Positions 1 through 8,429 of a stretch of DNA of 48,959 nucleotides are shown here, piece after piece. The position numbers and the translations under genes were made by a program. This DNA comes from Companilactobacillus jidongensis (lineage in GTDB: Bacteria > Bacillota > Bacilli > Lactobacillales > Lactobacillaceae): assembly GCF_003946575.1 (NCBI RefSeq), contig NZ_RHOP01000020.1, positions 1 to 48,959 on the forward strand, given 5' to 3'. The stretch's first letter is position 1; the number at the start of each line of letters is the position of its first letter. The notes below the pieces were generated by a model. The model saw only the letters and a program-made list of their open reading frames with translations, ran no database searches and had not been told where the DNA came from.

Positions 1-78
1 CGAACACAGAAGTTAAGCTTCTTCACGCCGAAAGTAGTTGGTGGGAAACTACCCGCGAGGATAGGAAGCTGCCACGCT
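1..78 (+). rRNA. rrf: 5S ribosomal RNA, 3' part (cut by window edge)
   Basis: The first bases match the conserved 5S core (CGAACACAGAAGTTAAGC) and continue to the typical GAGGATAGGA and closing GCCACGC. The 5' portion is outside the window. It is followed directly by tRNA-Asn, so this is the distal end of an rRNA operon. The exact 3' end is uncertain by a few bases. Confidence 0.93.
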
Positions 79-85
79 GTATTAT

Positions 86-158
86 TCCGGATTAGCTCAG
101 TTGGTAGAGCATCTGACTGTTAATCAGGGTGTCGTCAGTTCGAGTCTGACATCCGGAG
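86..158 (+). tRNA. tRNA-Asn (anticodon GTT)
   Basis: The 73-nt cloverleaf has acceptor arms TCCGGAT/ATCCGGA, discriminator G, D-loop AGCTCAGTTGGTAGAGC and T-loop GTTCGAGTC. The anticodon loop CTGTTAA reads GTT, which decodes Asn. CCA is not encoded, as for the other five tRNAs here. It lies 8 nt after the 5S rRNA and is probably co-transcribed with the rRNA operon. Confidence 0.96.
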
Positions 159-195
159 TTATATACTTAGGAAAAAACCTAGGTGCATCAGATAT

Positions 196-230
196 TACAT
201 CTAGTTCGCAAGAATTAGATGTATTTTTTT
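196..230 (+). terminator. Rho-independent terminator after 5S/tRNA-Asn
   Basis: An 8-bp perfect stem TACATCTA/TAGATGTA with a 12-nt loop is followed by a run of Ts. It would end the rRNA-tRNA-Asn transcript. Confidence 0.85.
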
Positions 231-277
231 ATATAAATTAACATTAAATCAGATCTGATAACCATTTTCCTAATTAT

Positions 278-367
278 GGAGAGTTGTCCGAGTGGCTGAA
301 GGAGCATGATTGGAAATCATGTATACGGGTATTGCCTGTATCAGGAGTTCGAATCTCCTACTCTCCG
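278..367 (+). tRNA. tRNA-Ser (anticodon GGA)
   Basis: This is a 90-nt class II tRNA with acceptor GGAGAGT/ACTCTCC and discriminator G. It has a long variable arm (ACGGGTATTGCCTGT region). The anticodon stem CATGA/TCATG encloses a loop with GGA, which reads Ser UCC/UCU codons. CCA is not encoded. Confidence 0.95.
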
Positions 368-375
368 TTAATACT

Positions 376-412
376 TAGAACTTTATTCGACATGAATAAG
401 GTTCTATTTTTT
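376..412 (+). terminator. Terminator after tRNA-Ser
   Basis: An imperfect hairpin pairs AGAACTTTATTC with GAATAAGGTTCT and ends in a T-run at 405-412. Confidence 0.8.
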
Positions 413-465
413 GATTAATTTTAGTAAGTAAAATAAAAAAGATGAAGAAAAAATCAAAAAAAGTA

Positions 466-493
466 CTTACAAATAAAAATATTATGGTACAAT
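466..493 (+). promoter_or_regulatory. Promoter of tRNA-Arg
   Basis: An extended -10 element (TG-G-TACAAT, hexamer 488-493) lies about 28 nt before the tRNA. The -35 candidate CTTACA at 466-471 is weak, with a 16-nt spacer. The call rests mainly on the extended -10. Confidence 0.5.
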
Positions 494-520
494 AATATTC
501 GTAAGTTAATTAATTGCTAT

Positions 521-594
521 GCGCCTATAGCGCAATTGGATAGAGTGTCTGACTACGAATCAGAAGGTTGTAGGTTCGACTCCTACTAGGCGCA
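521..594 (+). tRNA. tRNA-Arg (anticodon ACG)
   Basis: The 74-nt cloverleaf has acceptor GCGCCTA/TAGGCGC, discriminator A and T-loop GTTCGACTC. The anticodon ACG is modified to ICG in bacteria and reads CGN Arg codons. It appears to have its own promoter and terminator. Confidence 0.96.
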
Positions 595-600
595 CTACTA

Positions 601-640
601 AAAAGTCATCAATGAGAATGAACTCATTGATGACTTTTTT
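601..640 (+). terminator. Terminator after tRNA-Arg
   Basis: A 12-bp perfect stem GTCATCAATGAG/CTCATTGATGAC, flanked by A-run and T-run, forms a strong and possibly bidirectional terminator. Confidence 0.92.
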
Positions 641-731
641 CGTGTCTTTAATTAAAAACGTTTTATGTATGACACAAATTATTACCATATCATAATAATT
701 CTTCTTAAATGGTACAAATATATCACTGCAA

Positions 732-753
732 TAAAAAAAGCAGCCTAAAGGCT
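732..753 (-). terminator. Terminator of lysC-dapF operon
   Basis: Read on the minus strand, GTAGCC-TTTA-GGCTGC forms a 6-bp stem followed by seven Ts, immediately after the dapF stop codon. Confidence 0.75.
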
Positions 754-757
754 ACTC

Positions 758-1741
758 CTATGCTTCATTAACCGAATTTACAAATTCCTGATAAGAATTT
801 TCTTCACCAGTTTCTGATATCTCAATATTATCTAAAACTGCTGAATGTAAATCGGTTTCGCTGATATCTATTTGGTTTGTGAAGGTGGCGTTGCCAATCA
901 AACGAATTTTACTGTCTTCTTTGTGTGCTGAAAGTTGAATATTAGTTTTGACCATGCCACCTGGGTTGTAGACTGTGATGTCATTATCAGGATCAAAGTA
1001 ATCATCGTTTAACAATGCAAAGACTAGACTAGTGGCAGACATTCCGGTTCCGCAAGCGTTGGTGAAACCAACACCACGTTCATATGTTTGAACGAATAAC
1101 TTGTTCGTATCAAGAATCTCACAAAAACTGACGTTGACACCCTCAGGAAAATAAGCATTTGGAGCATTGAGAGCTCGTCCGACCTCACCTAAGTCATCTT
1201 CATCAACTTCGTCGACAAAACTGATTAGGTGAGGATTTGGAACAGCTACGGCGGTAAAAGTTTGTTTACTAATAAATTCAGGTACTTTTTCATTGATCAT
1301 TTCTAACTTGTCTTGATATTCAAATGGCAAATCATCTTTGGCAAATGAAATCGGAGATATCTGAACACTAAATGCAGGAACATTATTGTATAGGTCTTCA
1401 GATTTTTTAACGTCGAGATTAGTTTCAAAAGTTTCTACTTTGAAAGAATTTTGATTGAATTTTTCTGACAGATAGCGACTGACCGTTCGTAAACCATTAC
1501 CACACATTTTAGCCTCACTACCATCGGCATTAATGACACGCATTTGACCAAGGCAGTCATCAAAATTTGAATTGTTAACAACTAATAGTCCATCAGCACC
1601 GTTCAAAATCTCATTTTTGGGATTACAAAGTTTAATAGCTAATTGTTTGAGTTCATCATCAGATAATTGATTTTTCAAGTCTGTTTGATCTAGGATGAAA
1701 AACTGATTTTCCGATCCATGAACTTTGAGAAGTTGAGCCAT
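758..1741 (-). CDS. dapF: Diaminopimelate epimerase DapF
   Basis: DapF converts LL-diaminopimelate to meso-DAP, the last step before LysA and also a precursor for DAP-type peptidoglycan. Both catalytic-cysteine motifs of this cofactor-independent racemase are present: AKMCGNGLR (residues about 80-88) and TNACGTGMSA (about 228-237). At 327 residues it is somewhat longer than typical DapF (about 275), with extra sequence in the middle and an acidic C-terminal tail. I chose ATG at 1741 because GAGGTG lies 6 nt upstream; the in-frame GTG at 1750 falls inside that ribosome binding site. It is 20 nt downstream of lysC on the same strand, so the two form one operon, separate from the riboswitch-controlled operon diverging on the other side. 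Confidence 0.95.
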   Translation of the reverse strand: MAQLLKVHGSENQFFILDQTDLKNQLSDDELKQLAIKLCNPKNEILNGADGLLVVNNSNFDDCLGQMRVINADGSEAKMCGNGLRTVSRYLSEKFNQNSFKVETFETNLDVKKSEDLYNNVPAFSVQISPISFAKDDLPFEYQDKLEMINEKVPEFISKQTFTAVAVPNPHLISFVDEVDEDDLGEVGRALNAPNAYFPEGVNVSFCEILDTNKLFVQTYERGVGFTNACGTGMSATSLVFALLNDDYFDPDNDITVYNPGGMVKTNIQLSAHKEDSKIRLIGNATFTNQIDISETDLHSAVLDNIEISETGEENSYQEFVNSVNEA

Positions 1742-1761
1742 TTTTTCCACCTCATTATTAT

Positions 1762-3117
1762 TTAGTTAAAGAAAGTATCATAAATATTTTGAACAGCACG
1801 ATTTGCATCTTTTGCTTGTGTTCCAATCATGATTGAAATGCGCGATGCTCCTTGGTTGATCATGTGAACAGCGATGTTATTTTGTGTTAGTGAATCAATA
1901 ATCAACCCGATTGTATTGATGTTGTGGGCAATGCCTTCACCAACTACCATAATAATTGCATAATCGTCGATCCATTCCAAATAATCTGGTTTGATTGTGG
2001 CTCTGATTTCAGCACACAATTGTTTGATTGTTGAATCATCAAGTTTACTCTTATCAAAAATAACGGTTAAGTCATCAATTCCTGATGGCATATGTTCATA
2101 TGAAATACCGTATTTGTAAAAGATTTGAAGAAGTTTTAGCGTAAAACCAACTTCTTTGTTCAACAAGTAGCGGTGAATATATAATGCTGAAAAACGCTTT
2201 GAACTCGCAATACCAGTAATCAAGTTGGCAGGATCGAACAAAAATTGCGATGGTACGATCATTGTGCCTGGTGCGGTTGGATTGTTAGTATTCTTAACAT
2301 TGACGGGAACTTGTCCTTCAACGGCAGGAATAATTGCTTCGTCTTGAAAAACTGAGAAGCCAGCATATGATAATTCTCGCATTTCACGGTAGGACATTTT
2401 CTTGATAGCTTGCGGATGATCAACAACGTGGTTATTAGCCACATATATTGCATCCACGTCAGTAAAGTTTTCGTACAAATCAGCTTTGAAACCGCGACTT
2501 AGAATTGCACCGGTGATATCAGAACCGCCACGGGTGAAGGTATAGATTGAACCATCTTTACTGTAGCCGAAGAATCCTGGAAAAATAATTTTCACATCGT
2601 CAAATTGATATTTTGCCAAGTTAGCATATGTTTCTGGTAAAACATCAGCATTATTTGGTGATCCACCTAGTAAAAAGCCGACTTCCTTAGGATTCATGAA
2701 CTTAGCTTTGATACCTTCATGATTTAGGACTGCAGCCAAGGTGATAGCGTTCAAATATTCGCCATGTGCTTTGAATGCTGCCATTAGATGATCATTATCT
2801 GTGAACTTTTCAGTGGCCAAATCTGTAAGCTTTTTTTGAATTATTTCTAATGTTTCAGGATCTAATTTATAATAATCACAAATTTCTTTGTATCGATCTA
2901 CTATTTTGTTGTATGTATCTTTATATTCTTCTTTATTTAAAACTTCAGTTGCATATTTGATCAATAGATCAGTAACTTTGATATCTCCATCAAATCGTTT
3001 GCCTGGTGCGGATGTGACTACGACTTTTCGATCCTTATCACTACTTACAATATCTATAACCTTCTGGAACTGTTCACCATCTGCTAGGGAACTACCGCCA
3101 AACTTGACGACTTTCAC
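1762..3117 (-). CDS. lysC: Aspartate kinase
   Basis: Aspartokinase phosphorylates L-aspartate, the committed step for lysine, threonine and methionine. The N-terminus carries VVKFGGSSLADG (kinase motif), and TFTRGGSDITGA (residues about 205-215) is the conserved substrate/ATP segment. The C-terminal 130 residues look like the paired ACT domains that bind effector amino acids. Its 451-residue length fits a monofunctional enzyme without a homoserine dehydrogenase domain. The start is GTG at 3117, preceded by GAGGTG with proper spacing; the upstream in-frame ATG (3147) has no ribosome binding site. It has its own promoter and a short leader with no riboswitch, so any lysine control is likely allosteric. 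Which amino acid inhibits it cannot be read from the sequence. Confidence 0.95.
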   Translation of the reverse strand: MKVVKFGGSSLADGEQFQKVIDIVSSDKDRKVVVTSAPGKRFDGDIKVTDLLIKYATEVLNKEEYKDTYNKIVDRYKEICDYYKLDPETLEIIQKKLTDLATEKFTDNDHLMAAFKAHGEYLNAITLAAVLNHEGIKAKFMNPKEVGFLLGGSPNNADVLPETYANLAKYQFDDVKIIFPGFFGYSKDGSIYTFTRGGSDITGAILSRGFKADLYENFTDVDAIYVANNHVVDHPQAIKKMSYREMRELSYAGFSVFQDEAIIPAVEGQVPVNVKNTNNPTAPGTMIVPSQFLFDPANLITGIASSKRFSALYIHRYLLNKEVGFTLKLLQIFYKYGISYEHMPSGIDDLTVIFDKSKLDDSTIKQLCAEIRATIKPDYLEWIDDYAIIMVVGEGIAHNINTIGLIIDSLTQNNIAVHMINQGASRISIMIGTQAKDANRAVQNIYDTFFN

Positions 3118-3166
3118 ATCAATCACCTCATTAATTATTTGAAACATTAATACATTTTTAATGTAG

Positions 3167-3194
3167 AGTTTAGCATTTTTATGCTTTAAAACAA
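3167..3194 (-). promoter_or_regulatory. Promoter of lysC-dapF
   Basis: On the minus strand TTGTTT (3194-3189), a 16-nt spacer and TAAACT (3172-3167) with an extended TGC motif point at lysC. The leader is about 40 nt with only a small hairpin, too short for an L-box. Confidence 0.65.
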
Positions 3195-3243
3195 GATAAA
3201 TGTTTAAAAAATTAGAAAAAATCGTGAAAATGGTTAATTTACC

Positions 3244-3270
3244 TTGACGAATTATTAGAGTTGTTATAAT
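3244..3270 (+). promoter_or_regulatory. Promoter of the lysA-asd operon
   Basis: TTGACG (3244-3249) and TATAAT (3265-3270) with an extended TG motif; the 15-nt spacer is short. The predicted start near 3277 is just before the lysine aptamer. Confidence 0.75.
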
Positions 3271-3288
3271 CTTTTAACAACAAAACAA

Positions 3289-3465
3289 AAGAGGTCGCAA
3301 CTGACATTAGTAAATAAGGGAGTCACTGCATGGCATTGAACTTATTGAAAGGGGACGTTGCCGAAGCGTCGGATTGGCAGGATCCGATGTGCTGGGACGT
3401 GTTAATAAGATGACACGAACTGTCGCAGCAAAACGTCGCTGCGGTGCGCTTAGACAATTATGATG
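3289..3465 (+). ncRNA. Lysine riboswitch (L-box) aptamer
   Basis: The leader contains conserved L-box landmarks in order: GAGGTCGC near the 5' end, AGTA, AAGGGGACGTTGCCGAAGC, GGATTGGCAGGATCC, GCTGGGA, AACTGTCGCAG and a closing GTGCGC. The family binds lysine and represses lysine genes. It lies between a good promoter and a terminator hairpin (3486-3519), so transcription attenuation of the downstream operon by lysine is the expected mode. Aptamer boundaries are approximate. Confidence 0.93.
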
Positions 3466-3485
3466 CAGAATAACTTTTAATTTTG

Positions 3486-3519
3486 GATCTCTTTGTTTCA
3501 AGCAAAGGGGTCTTTTTTT
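3486..3519 (+). terminator. Riboswitch-controlled terminator
   Basis: The stem GATCTCTTTG/CAAAGGGGTC (two G-T pairs) is followed by seven Ts. Its position right after the lysine aptamer and 37 nt before lysA makes it the expression platform. Confidence 0.85.
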
Positions 3520-3556
3520 ATCCCATCTCTCCAGAAAAGAAAGGTTGTTTAAAAAT

Positions 3557-4855
3557 ATGATTAGTAGTGAATTGAAGAGTTCTAATGGACATTTGATTAT
3601 TGGCGGTGTCGACAGTGTTGAATTAGCACATAAGTATGGAACTCCATTGGTTGTTTATGATGTTGAACAAATTCGTCAAACAATCAATAGCTTCCGAGCA
3701 AGTTTTGAGCAAAGTGGTTTTAAATATGAAATCAGTTATGCAAGTAAGGCTTTCGCTACTGTAGCCATGTATCAGGTTTTGAAACAAGAGCATCTCCACA
3801 CGGATGTTGTTTCTGGAGGAGAATTATTTACAGCTTTGAAGGCCGGTTTTCCAGCTGATAAGATTAGTTTTCACGGTAATAACAAATCGTTGGAAGAACT
3901 AGAAATGGCAGTTGATAATCACATCGGTGTTGTTATTATCGATAACTTCTATGAGATTAAATTATTAGAAAAAGTATTAAATGAAAAAAATACTTCAATT
4001 AACGTAATGTTGCGACTAACACCTGGAATTTCAGCTCACACACATAAGTATGATCAAACTGGACAAGTTGATAGTAAATTTGGATTCGATGTTGAATCTG
4101 GACAAGCTGAAAAGGCGCTTCAGTTAGTGCTTAAGAATTCCAACATGAATTTGATCGGTATTCACGCACATATTGGTTCACAGATTTTTGGAATCGAAGG
4201 CTTTACGATGCTAGCACACAAAATGGTAGAAATCTCTAATAACTGGCATCAAAAATATAATTTTACACCACAAGTTCTAAATCTTGGCGGTGGTTTTGGA
4301 ATTAGTTATACAGCTGAAGATGAACCAATTGGAGCCGATGTCTTCATCAAACAAATTACTGAAGTTGTCAAAGAGGACATACATAAAGATGGTTTATCAT
4401 TACCTGAAATCTGGATTGAACCTGGTCGTTCACTTGTTGGACCAGCTGGGTACAACTTGTATACTATTGGATCTCACAAAGATATTCCTAATCTCAAGTC
4501 ATATATCAATGTTGATGGAGGCATGGGAGACAACATTAGACCAGCATTGTATCAAGCTAAGTATGAAGCAGTAGTTGCTAACAAAATGGGTGCTAAACTT
4601 ACACAAGATGTTCATGTATCTGGTAAGTATTGCGAATCAGGCGACATCTTGATAGACTCTGTGCAACTACCAGATGTGCAACCAGGTGATGTGTTAGCGA
4701 TGCTAGATACCGGAGCTTATGGATATTCGATGGCATCAAACTATAATCGTAATCCACGTCCAGCAGTTGTCTTTGCTGAAGGTGGTAAAGCTAAATTAGT
4801 TGTTAAGCGAGAATCATTTGATGATTTAACCAAATTAGATTTAGATTACTTATAA
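3557..4855 (+). CDS. lysA: Diaminopimelate decarboxylase LysA
   Basis: This PLP enzyme of fold type III decarboxylates meso-DAP to L-lysine. YASKAF (residues about 54-59) holds the Schiff-base lysine; HIGSQI, the glycine loop GGGFGI and EPGRSLVG bind the phosphate and substrate; CESGD near 365 is the inter-subunit active-site motif. At 432 residues the length is normal. ATG 3557 is chosen, with an AAAGG ribosome binding site about 12 nt upstream; a TTG at 3545 is in frame but abuts that site. It is the first gene after the lysine riboswitch, so the end-product gene leads the operon. Confidence 0.96.
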   Translation: MISSELKSSNGHLIIGGVDSVELAHKYGTPLVVYDVEQIRQTINSFRASFEQSGFKYEISYASKAFATVAMYQVLKQEHLHTDVVSGGELFTALKAGFPADKISFHGNNKSLEELEMAVDNHIGVVIIDNFYEIKLLEKVLNEKNTSINVMLRLTPGISAHTHKYDQTGQVDSKFGFDVESGQAEKALQLVLKNSNMNLIGIHAHIGSQIFGIEGFTMLAHKMVEISNNWHQKYNFTPQVLNLGGGFGISYTAEDEPIGADVFIKQITEVVKEDIHKDGLSLPEIWIEPGRSLVGPAGYNLYTIGSHKDIPNLKSYINVDGGMGDNIRPALYQAKYEAVVANKMGAKLTQDVHVSGKYCESGDILIDSVQLPDVQPGDVLAMLDTGAYGYSMASNYNRNPRPAVVFAEGGKAKLVVKRESFDDLTKLDLDYL

Positions 4856-4899
4856 AATTTACGTATATATAATAGGTTGAAAAAATTGGAGGAAGTACG

Positions 4900-5598
4900 A
4901 TGAGCAAGATGAATGCTGAAGAAATTATTAATTATATTGGAAATTCTAAGAAGGTAACACCAGTTAAGGTTTTTGTTAAAGGTGATGTTGCTAAACTTGA
5001 GGTTCCAGCTAGTGTTAAGTCCTTCTTGAATGATTCAACTGGTGTCTTGGTCGGTGATTATTCAGAAATTCAACCATTATTAAATCAAGTTGATGATTAT
5101 TACATTGAAACAGTTGCACAAAATTCAGCTGTTCCCATGCTGGATATCAAAGGTATCAATGCTCGTATTGAACCAGGAGCTATCATTCGTGATCAAGTCG
5201 AAATTGGTGACAATGCCGTTATTATGATGGGAGCCGTGATAAATATTGGTGCTGAAATTGGCAAAGGAAGTATGATCGATATGGGGGCAGTTCTTGGTGG
5301 CCGTGCCATCGTTGGAGAAAATTCTCATATAGGTGCCAATTCAGTTCTTGCGGGTGTGATCGAACCAGCTTCAGCTGATCCTGTCAGAATTGGAAATAAT
5401 GTCACTGTAGGTGCTAATGCTGTTGTTCTAGAGGGAGTTCAAGTTGGTGATAATGCGGTTGTCGGAGCTGGGGCTGTTGTTACTAAGAATGTTGCGCCTA
5501 ATGAGGTTGTTGTCGGAGTACCTGCCAAAGTCATCAAGGTAAAAGATCAACAAACAACCGATAAGACACACATCGAAAGTACTTTAAGGAAGTTGTAA
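4900..5598 (+). CDS. dapH: Tetrahydrodipicolinate N-acetyltransferase DapH
   Basis: DapH acetylates 2,3,4,5-tetrahydrodipicolinate with acetyl-CoA and defines the N-acetyl branch of the DAP pathway. The N-terminal 85 residues form the DapH-specific domain. From about residue 90 the sequence has left-handed beta-helix hexapeptide repeats ([37 protein letters not shown]). The 232-residue length fits the family. A strong GGAGGAAG ribosome binding site sits 8 nt before ATG. The next gene, the matching deacetylase, begins 2 nt after the stop. Confidence 0.95.
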   Translation: MSKMNAEEIINYIGNSKKVTPVKVFVKGDVAKLEVPASVKSFLNDSTGVLVGDYSEIQPLLNQVDDYYIETVAQNSAVPMLDIKGINARIEPGAIIRDQVEIGDNAVIMMGAVINIGAEIGKGSMIDMGAVLGGRAIVGENSHIGANSVLAGVIEPASADPVRIGNNVTVGANAVVLEGVQVGDNAVVGAGAVVTKNVAPNEVVVGVPAKVIKVKDQQTTDKTHIESTLRKL

Positions 5599-5600
5599 TT

Positions 5601-6755
5601 ATGACTTTATCTGAAGCTGAACTGATCCAGATCAGACGAAACTTTCATCAAATACCAGAATTGGCGTTACATGAAACAGAGACACATAAATATTTATTGC
5701 AAGTTATCAAAGCTTTTAAACAAGATTATTTGAAATTAAAAGAAATCCCAGAATTACCAACTGCCTTGTTAGTCAAAGTTAATGGTATCGATCCACAACG
5801 AACGATTGGCTATCGAGCTGACATGGATGCCTTACCAGTTACTGAGAACAATGGATTAGCATATGCATCCAAGCATCAAGGAGTCATGCATGCGTGCGGT
5901 CACGATCTACATATGACCGTTGCGCTAGGGATTCTAAATTATTATTCAGAACATCAACCAAAAGATGATCTGGTGTTCTTCTTCCAACCAGCTGAAGAAA
6001 GTGAAAGTGGAGGCCGACAAGCTTATGATCTTGGAGTATTCAGCGGTGAATATAAGGTAGATGAATTCTACGGCTTGCACGACAATGCCGATTTACCATC
6101 TGGTGTCATCGGATGCCGAAACGGAACGCTGTTTGCTGGAACGACTGAGGTGAACGTTATAATTCATGGAACTAGCGGCCATGCAGCATATCCACACGAA
6201 GCCAATGATGCAGTCGTTATAGCGGCTAATTTTATTACACAGGTACAGACGATTATTTCCAGAAATATTGATCCAACAAAATGCGGAGTTATTACTTTTG
6301 GTAAGCTTGAGTCTGGCACAATCAGAAATATCATCGCTGGTACAGCAAGGATTGAAGGAACCATTCGTGGTTTAACTCAAGACATGATTGAGTTCATTCG
6401 TCAACGTATTGTGGAAGTAGCCCACGGATTGGAATTGTCATTCAATGCTAAGATCAATCTAGAGTTTAATCAGGGTGGATATTATCCAGTAGAAAATAAT
6501 TCTGAATTAACGACTCGATTTATTAATTATATGAAGCAATCAGATGCCAAGTACCAAGATATGGCACCAGCAATGACCGGTGAAGACTTCGGTTACTTAT
6601 TGAATAAGATTCCCGGAACCATGTTCTGGTTAGGAGTCGATAGTCCAGGATCATTGCATTCAGCAGACTTTTTACCAAATGAAAAGGCGATTAAAGATGG
6701 TATTGCAGCATTTACTGGCTTTTTAAATTACCGAATGAACTCGGAGGAAAATTAG
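5601..6755 (+). CDS. dapL: N-acetyldiaminopimelate deacetylase (M20 family)
   Basis: This M20 amidohydrolase (YkuR type) removes acetate from N-acetyl-LL-DAP. Metal-binding features are visible: MHACGHDLHM (residues about 95-104), PAEESESGG (about 132-140), GLHDN (about 158-162) and ALTGEDFGYL-like MTGEDFGYL near 325. General M20 proteins can act on hippurate or other N-acyl amino acids, so the substrate is inferred from its place between dapH and dapA. The length of 384 residues is typical. The stop codon precedes dapA ATG with no gap. Confidence 0.92.
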   Translation: MTLSEAELIQIRRNFHQIPELALHETETHKYLLQVIKAFKQDYLKLKEIPELPTALLVKVNGIDPQRTIGYRADMDALPVTENNGLAYASKHQGVMHACGHDLHMTVALGILNYYSEHQPKDDLVFFFQPAEESESGGRQAYDLGVFSGEYKVDEFYGLHDNADLPSGVIGCRNGTLFAGTTEVNVIIHGTSGHAAYPHEANDAVVIAANFITQVQTIISRNIDPTKCGVITFGKLESGTIRNIIAGTARIEGTIRGLTQDMIEFIRQRIVEVAHGLELSFNAKINLEFNQGGYYPVENNSELTTRFINYMKQSDAKYQDMAPAMTGEDFGYLLNKIPGTMFWLGVDSPGSLHSADFLPNEKAIKDGIAAFTGFLNYRMNSEEN

Positions 6756-7643
6756 ATGTTAGAAAATGTAGATTTAATGACCGCAATTGTCACCCCATTT
6801 ACGGATGATGCAAAAGAAATTAATTATAATGCACTAGAAATTTTAACGAATCATTTATTAGATACAGGTAGCAAAGGATTTGTTATCGGTGGTACTACTG
6901 GTGAAACTCCAACTTTAACAGAAGACGAAAAATTATCACTTTATTCACATTTTGTTGAAATCGTAAATGGTCGTGTTCCTATAATTGCTGGAGTTGGTAG
7001 TAACAGTACACAGGGTACGATCGACTTCACTAACAAGGTTGCTGAAATCAAGGGTATCGATGCTGCCTTGGTAGTTGTTCCTTATTACAACAAACCTAAT
7101 CAACGAGGGATGATTGCTCATTTTCAAACAGTTGCTGATAATGTTCCTTTGCCAGTAATTATCTATAATATTCCCGGTAGAACTGGTGTCTTGATGGAAA
7201 AAGAGACAGTTGTTGAATTGTCGAAGTATCCTAATATTGCCGGAGTAAAGCAATGTAATACGATTGCCGATTTGGAATATATTGTTGAACATACCGCCGA
7301 TGAATTTGCAGTTTATAGTGGTGAAGATGCTCAAGCACTGTACGCAAAGGTTCTTGGTGCCAATGGTGTTGTCTCAGTTGCCTCACATGTTTACGGTGAA
7401 CTGATGAGTGAAATGTATCAACGATTGGATGCTGGAGATTACAAAGCAGCAGGTGCTATTCAACGTGAATTAACTCCTAAGATGGCTGCATTATTCATGT
7501 ATCCATCACCATCACCAACTAAGGCAGCCTTAAACGAGATAGGTTATCATGTTGGCGGATGCCGTTTACCAATTCTTTCATTGAACGATGAAGAAAAAGA
7601 TGTGTTATTCAATAAATTAAATATTCAGGAGGTAATCAAGTGA
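6756..7643 (+). CDS. dapA: 4-hydroxy-tetrahydrodipicolinate synthase DapA
   Basis: DapA condenses pyruvate with aspartate semialdehyde, the branch point into lysine. It is a TIM-barrel class I aldolase: [10 protein letters not shown] (residues about 46-55) carries the Thr-Thr pair, YNIPGRTG (about 136-143) holds the catalytic tyrosine and arginine, and GVKQC contains the Schiff-base lysine near 165. The 295-residue length is normal. A GGAGG site is 8 nt upstream, inside the end of the deacetylase gene. Its last 4 nt overlap dapB, indicating translational coupling. Confidence 0.96.
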   Translation: MLENVDLMTAIVTPFTDDAKEINYNALEILTNHLLDTGSKGFVIGGTTGETPTLTEDEKLSLYSHFVEIVNGRVPIIAGVGSNSTQGTIDFTNKVAEIKGIDAALVVVPYYNKPNQRGMIAHFQTVADNVPLPVIIYNIPGRTGVLMEKETVVELSKYPNIAGVKQCNTIADLEYIVEHTADEFAVYSGEDAQALYAKVLGANGVVSVASHVYGELMSEMYQRLDAGDYKAAGAIQRELTPKMAALFMYPSPSPTKAALNEIGYHVGGCRLPILSLNDEEKDVLFNKLNIQEVIK

Positions 7644-8416
7644 TAAAAATAATCGTGTCCGGATTCAGTGGTTCTATGGGTCAAAAGGCCGTTAAAATGG
7701 TTAACGATAATGAAAATTTTCAGTTGGTAGGAGCGTTTAATCCTATTGTGAAAGATCTTTCGCCAGCAACTTATGGATTAGATGATTCAGTCAAGATCTA
7801 CAATGACTTAACACAAATTGATGTAGATGCTGACATTTGGGTCGACTTCAGTATTCCAAAAGCCGTTTTTGACAATACTAAATTTGCGATTGAACATGGT
7901 TATCGTCCAGTCATTGGAACTAGTGGTTTGAGTGAAGAGCAAGTTAATGAATTGAAATCATTGGCTGATAGCAAAAAAGTTGGTGGTATCATTGCCTCAA
8001 ACTTTGGAATCTCAGCGGTATTAATGATGAAATTTGCTCAAGTGGCCGCTAAGTATTTTGACCAGACTGAAATTGTTGAAACTCACCATCAAGATAAGCT
8101 CGATTCTCCTTCAGGAACGGCATTGAATACAGCACGGTTGATCCATGAAGTTCAACAAAAAGACCAGTCAGAGAACCCTAATGAGTCCGATCCACTAGGA
8201 ACACGTGGTGGCGATTATCATGGTATTAAGATTCATGCGATTCGTTTACCAGGTTTCATTGCTGATGAAGAGGTAATCTTCGGAAGCACTGGTGAGAATT
8301 TGGTTATCAAACAGAGTACGACCGATCGTGAATCATTCATGAAAGGTGTTCAATTAGCTATTAATGAAGTTATAAAAAGTAATGAATTAATTATTGGATT
8401 AGAAAAAATTATTTAA
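7640..8416 (+). CDS. dapB: 4-hydroxy-tetrahydrodipicolinate reductase DapB
   Basis: DapB reduces the DapA product with NAD(P)[12 protein letters not shown] (residues about 8-18) is the nucleotide-binding turn; [16 protein letters not shown] (about 148-163) contains the catalytic His-His and Lys plus the substrate-binding SGT. At 258 residues it fits. The start is GTG at 7640 within a GTGA overlap with the dapA stop, with GGAGGT 8 nt upstream. Confidence 0.96.
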   Translation: MIKIIVSGFSGSMGQKAVKMVNDNENFQLVGAFNPIVKDLSPATYGLDDSVKIYNDLTQIDVDADIWVDFSIPKAVFDNTKFAIEHGYRPVIGTSGLSEEQVNELKSLADSKKVGGIIASNFGISAVLMMKFAQVAAKYFDQTEIVETHHQDKLDSPSGTALNTARLIHEVQQKDQSENPNESDPLGTRGGDYHGIKIHAIRLPGFIADEEVIFGSTGENLVIKQSTTDRESFMKGVQLAINEVIKSNELIIGLEKII

Positions 8417-8429
8417 CGGAGATGTTCAT

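Noticed and set aside
3307-3501. Minus-strand ORF of 64 codons
   Set aside because: It lies entirely over the lysine riboswitch and has no ribosome binding site; RNA structure explains the sequence.
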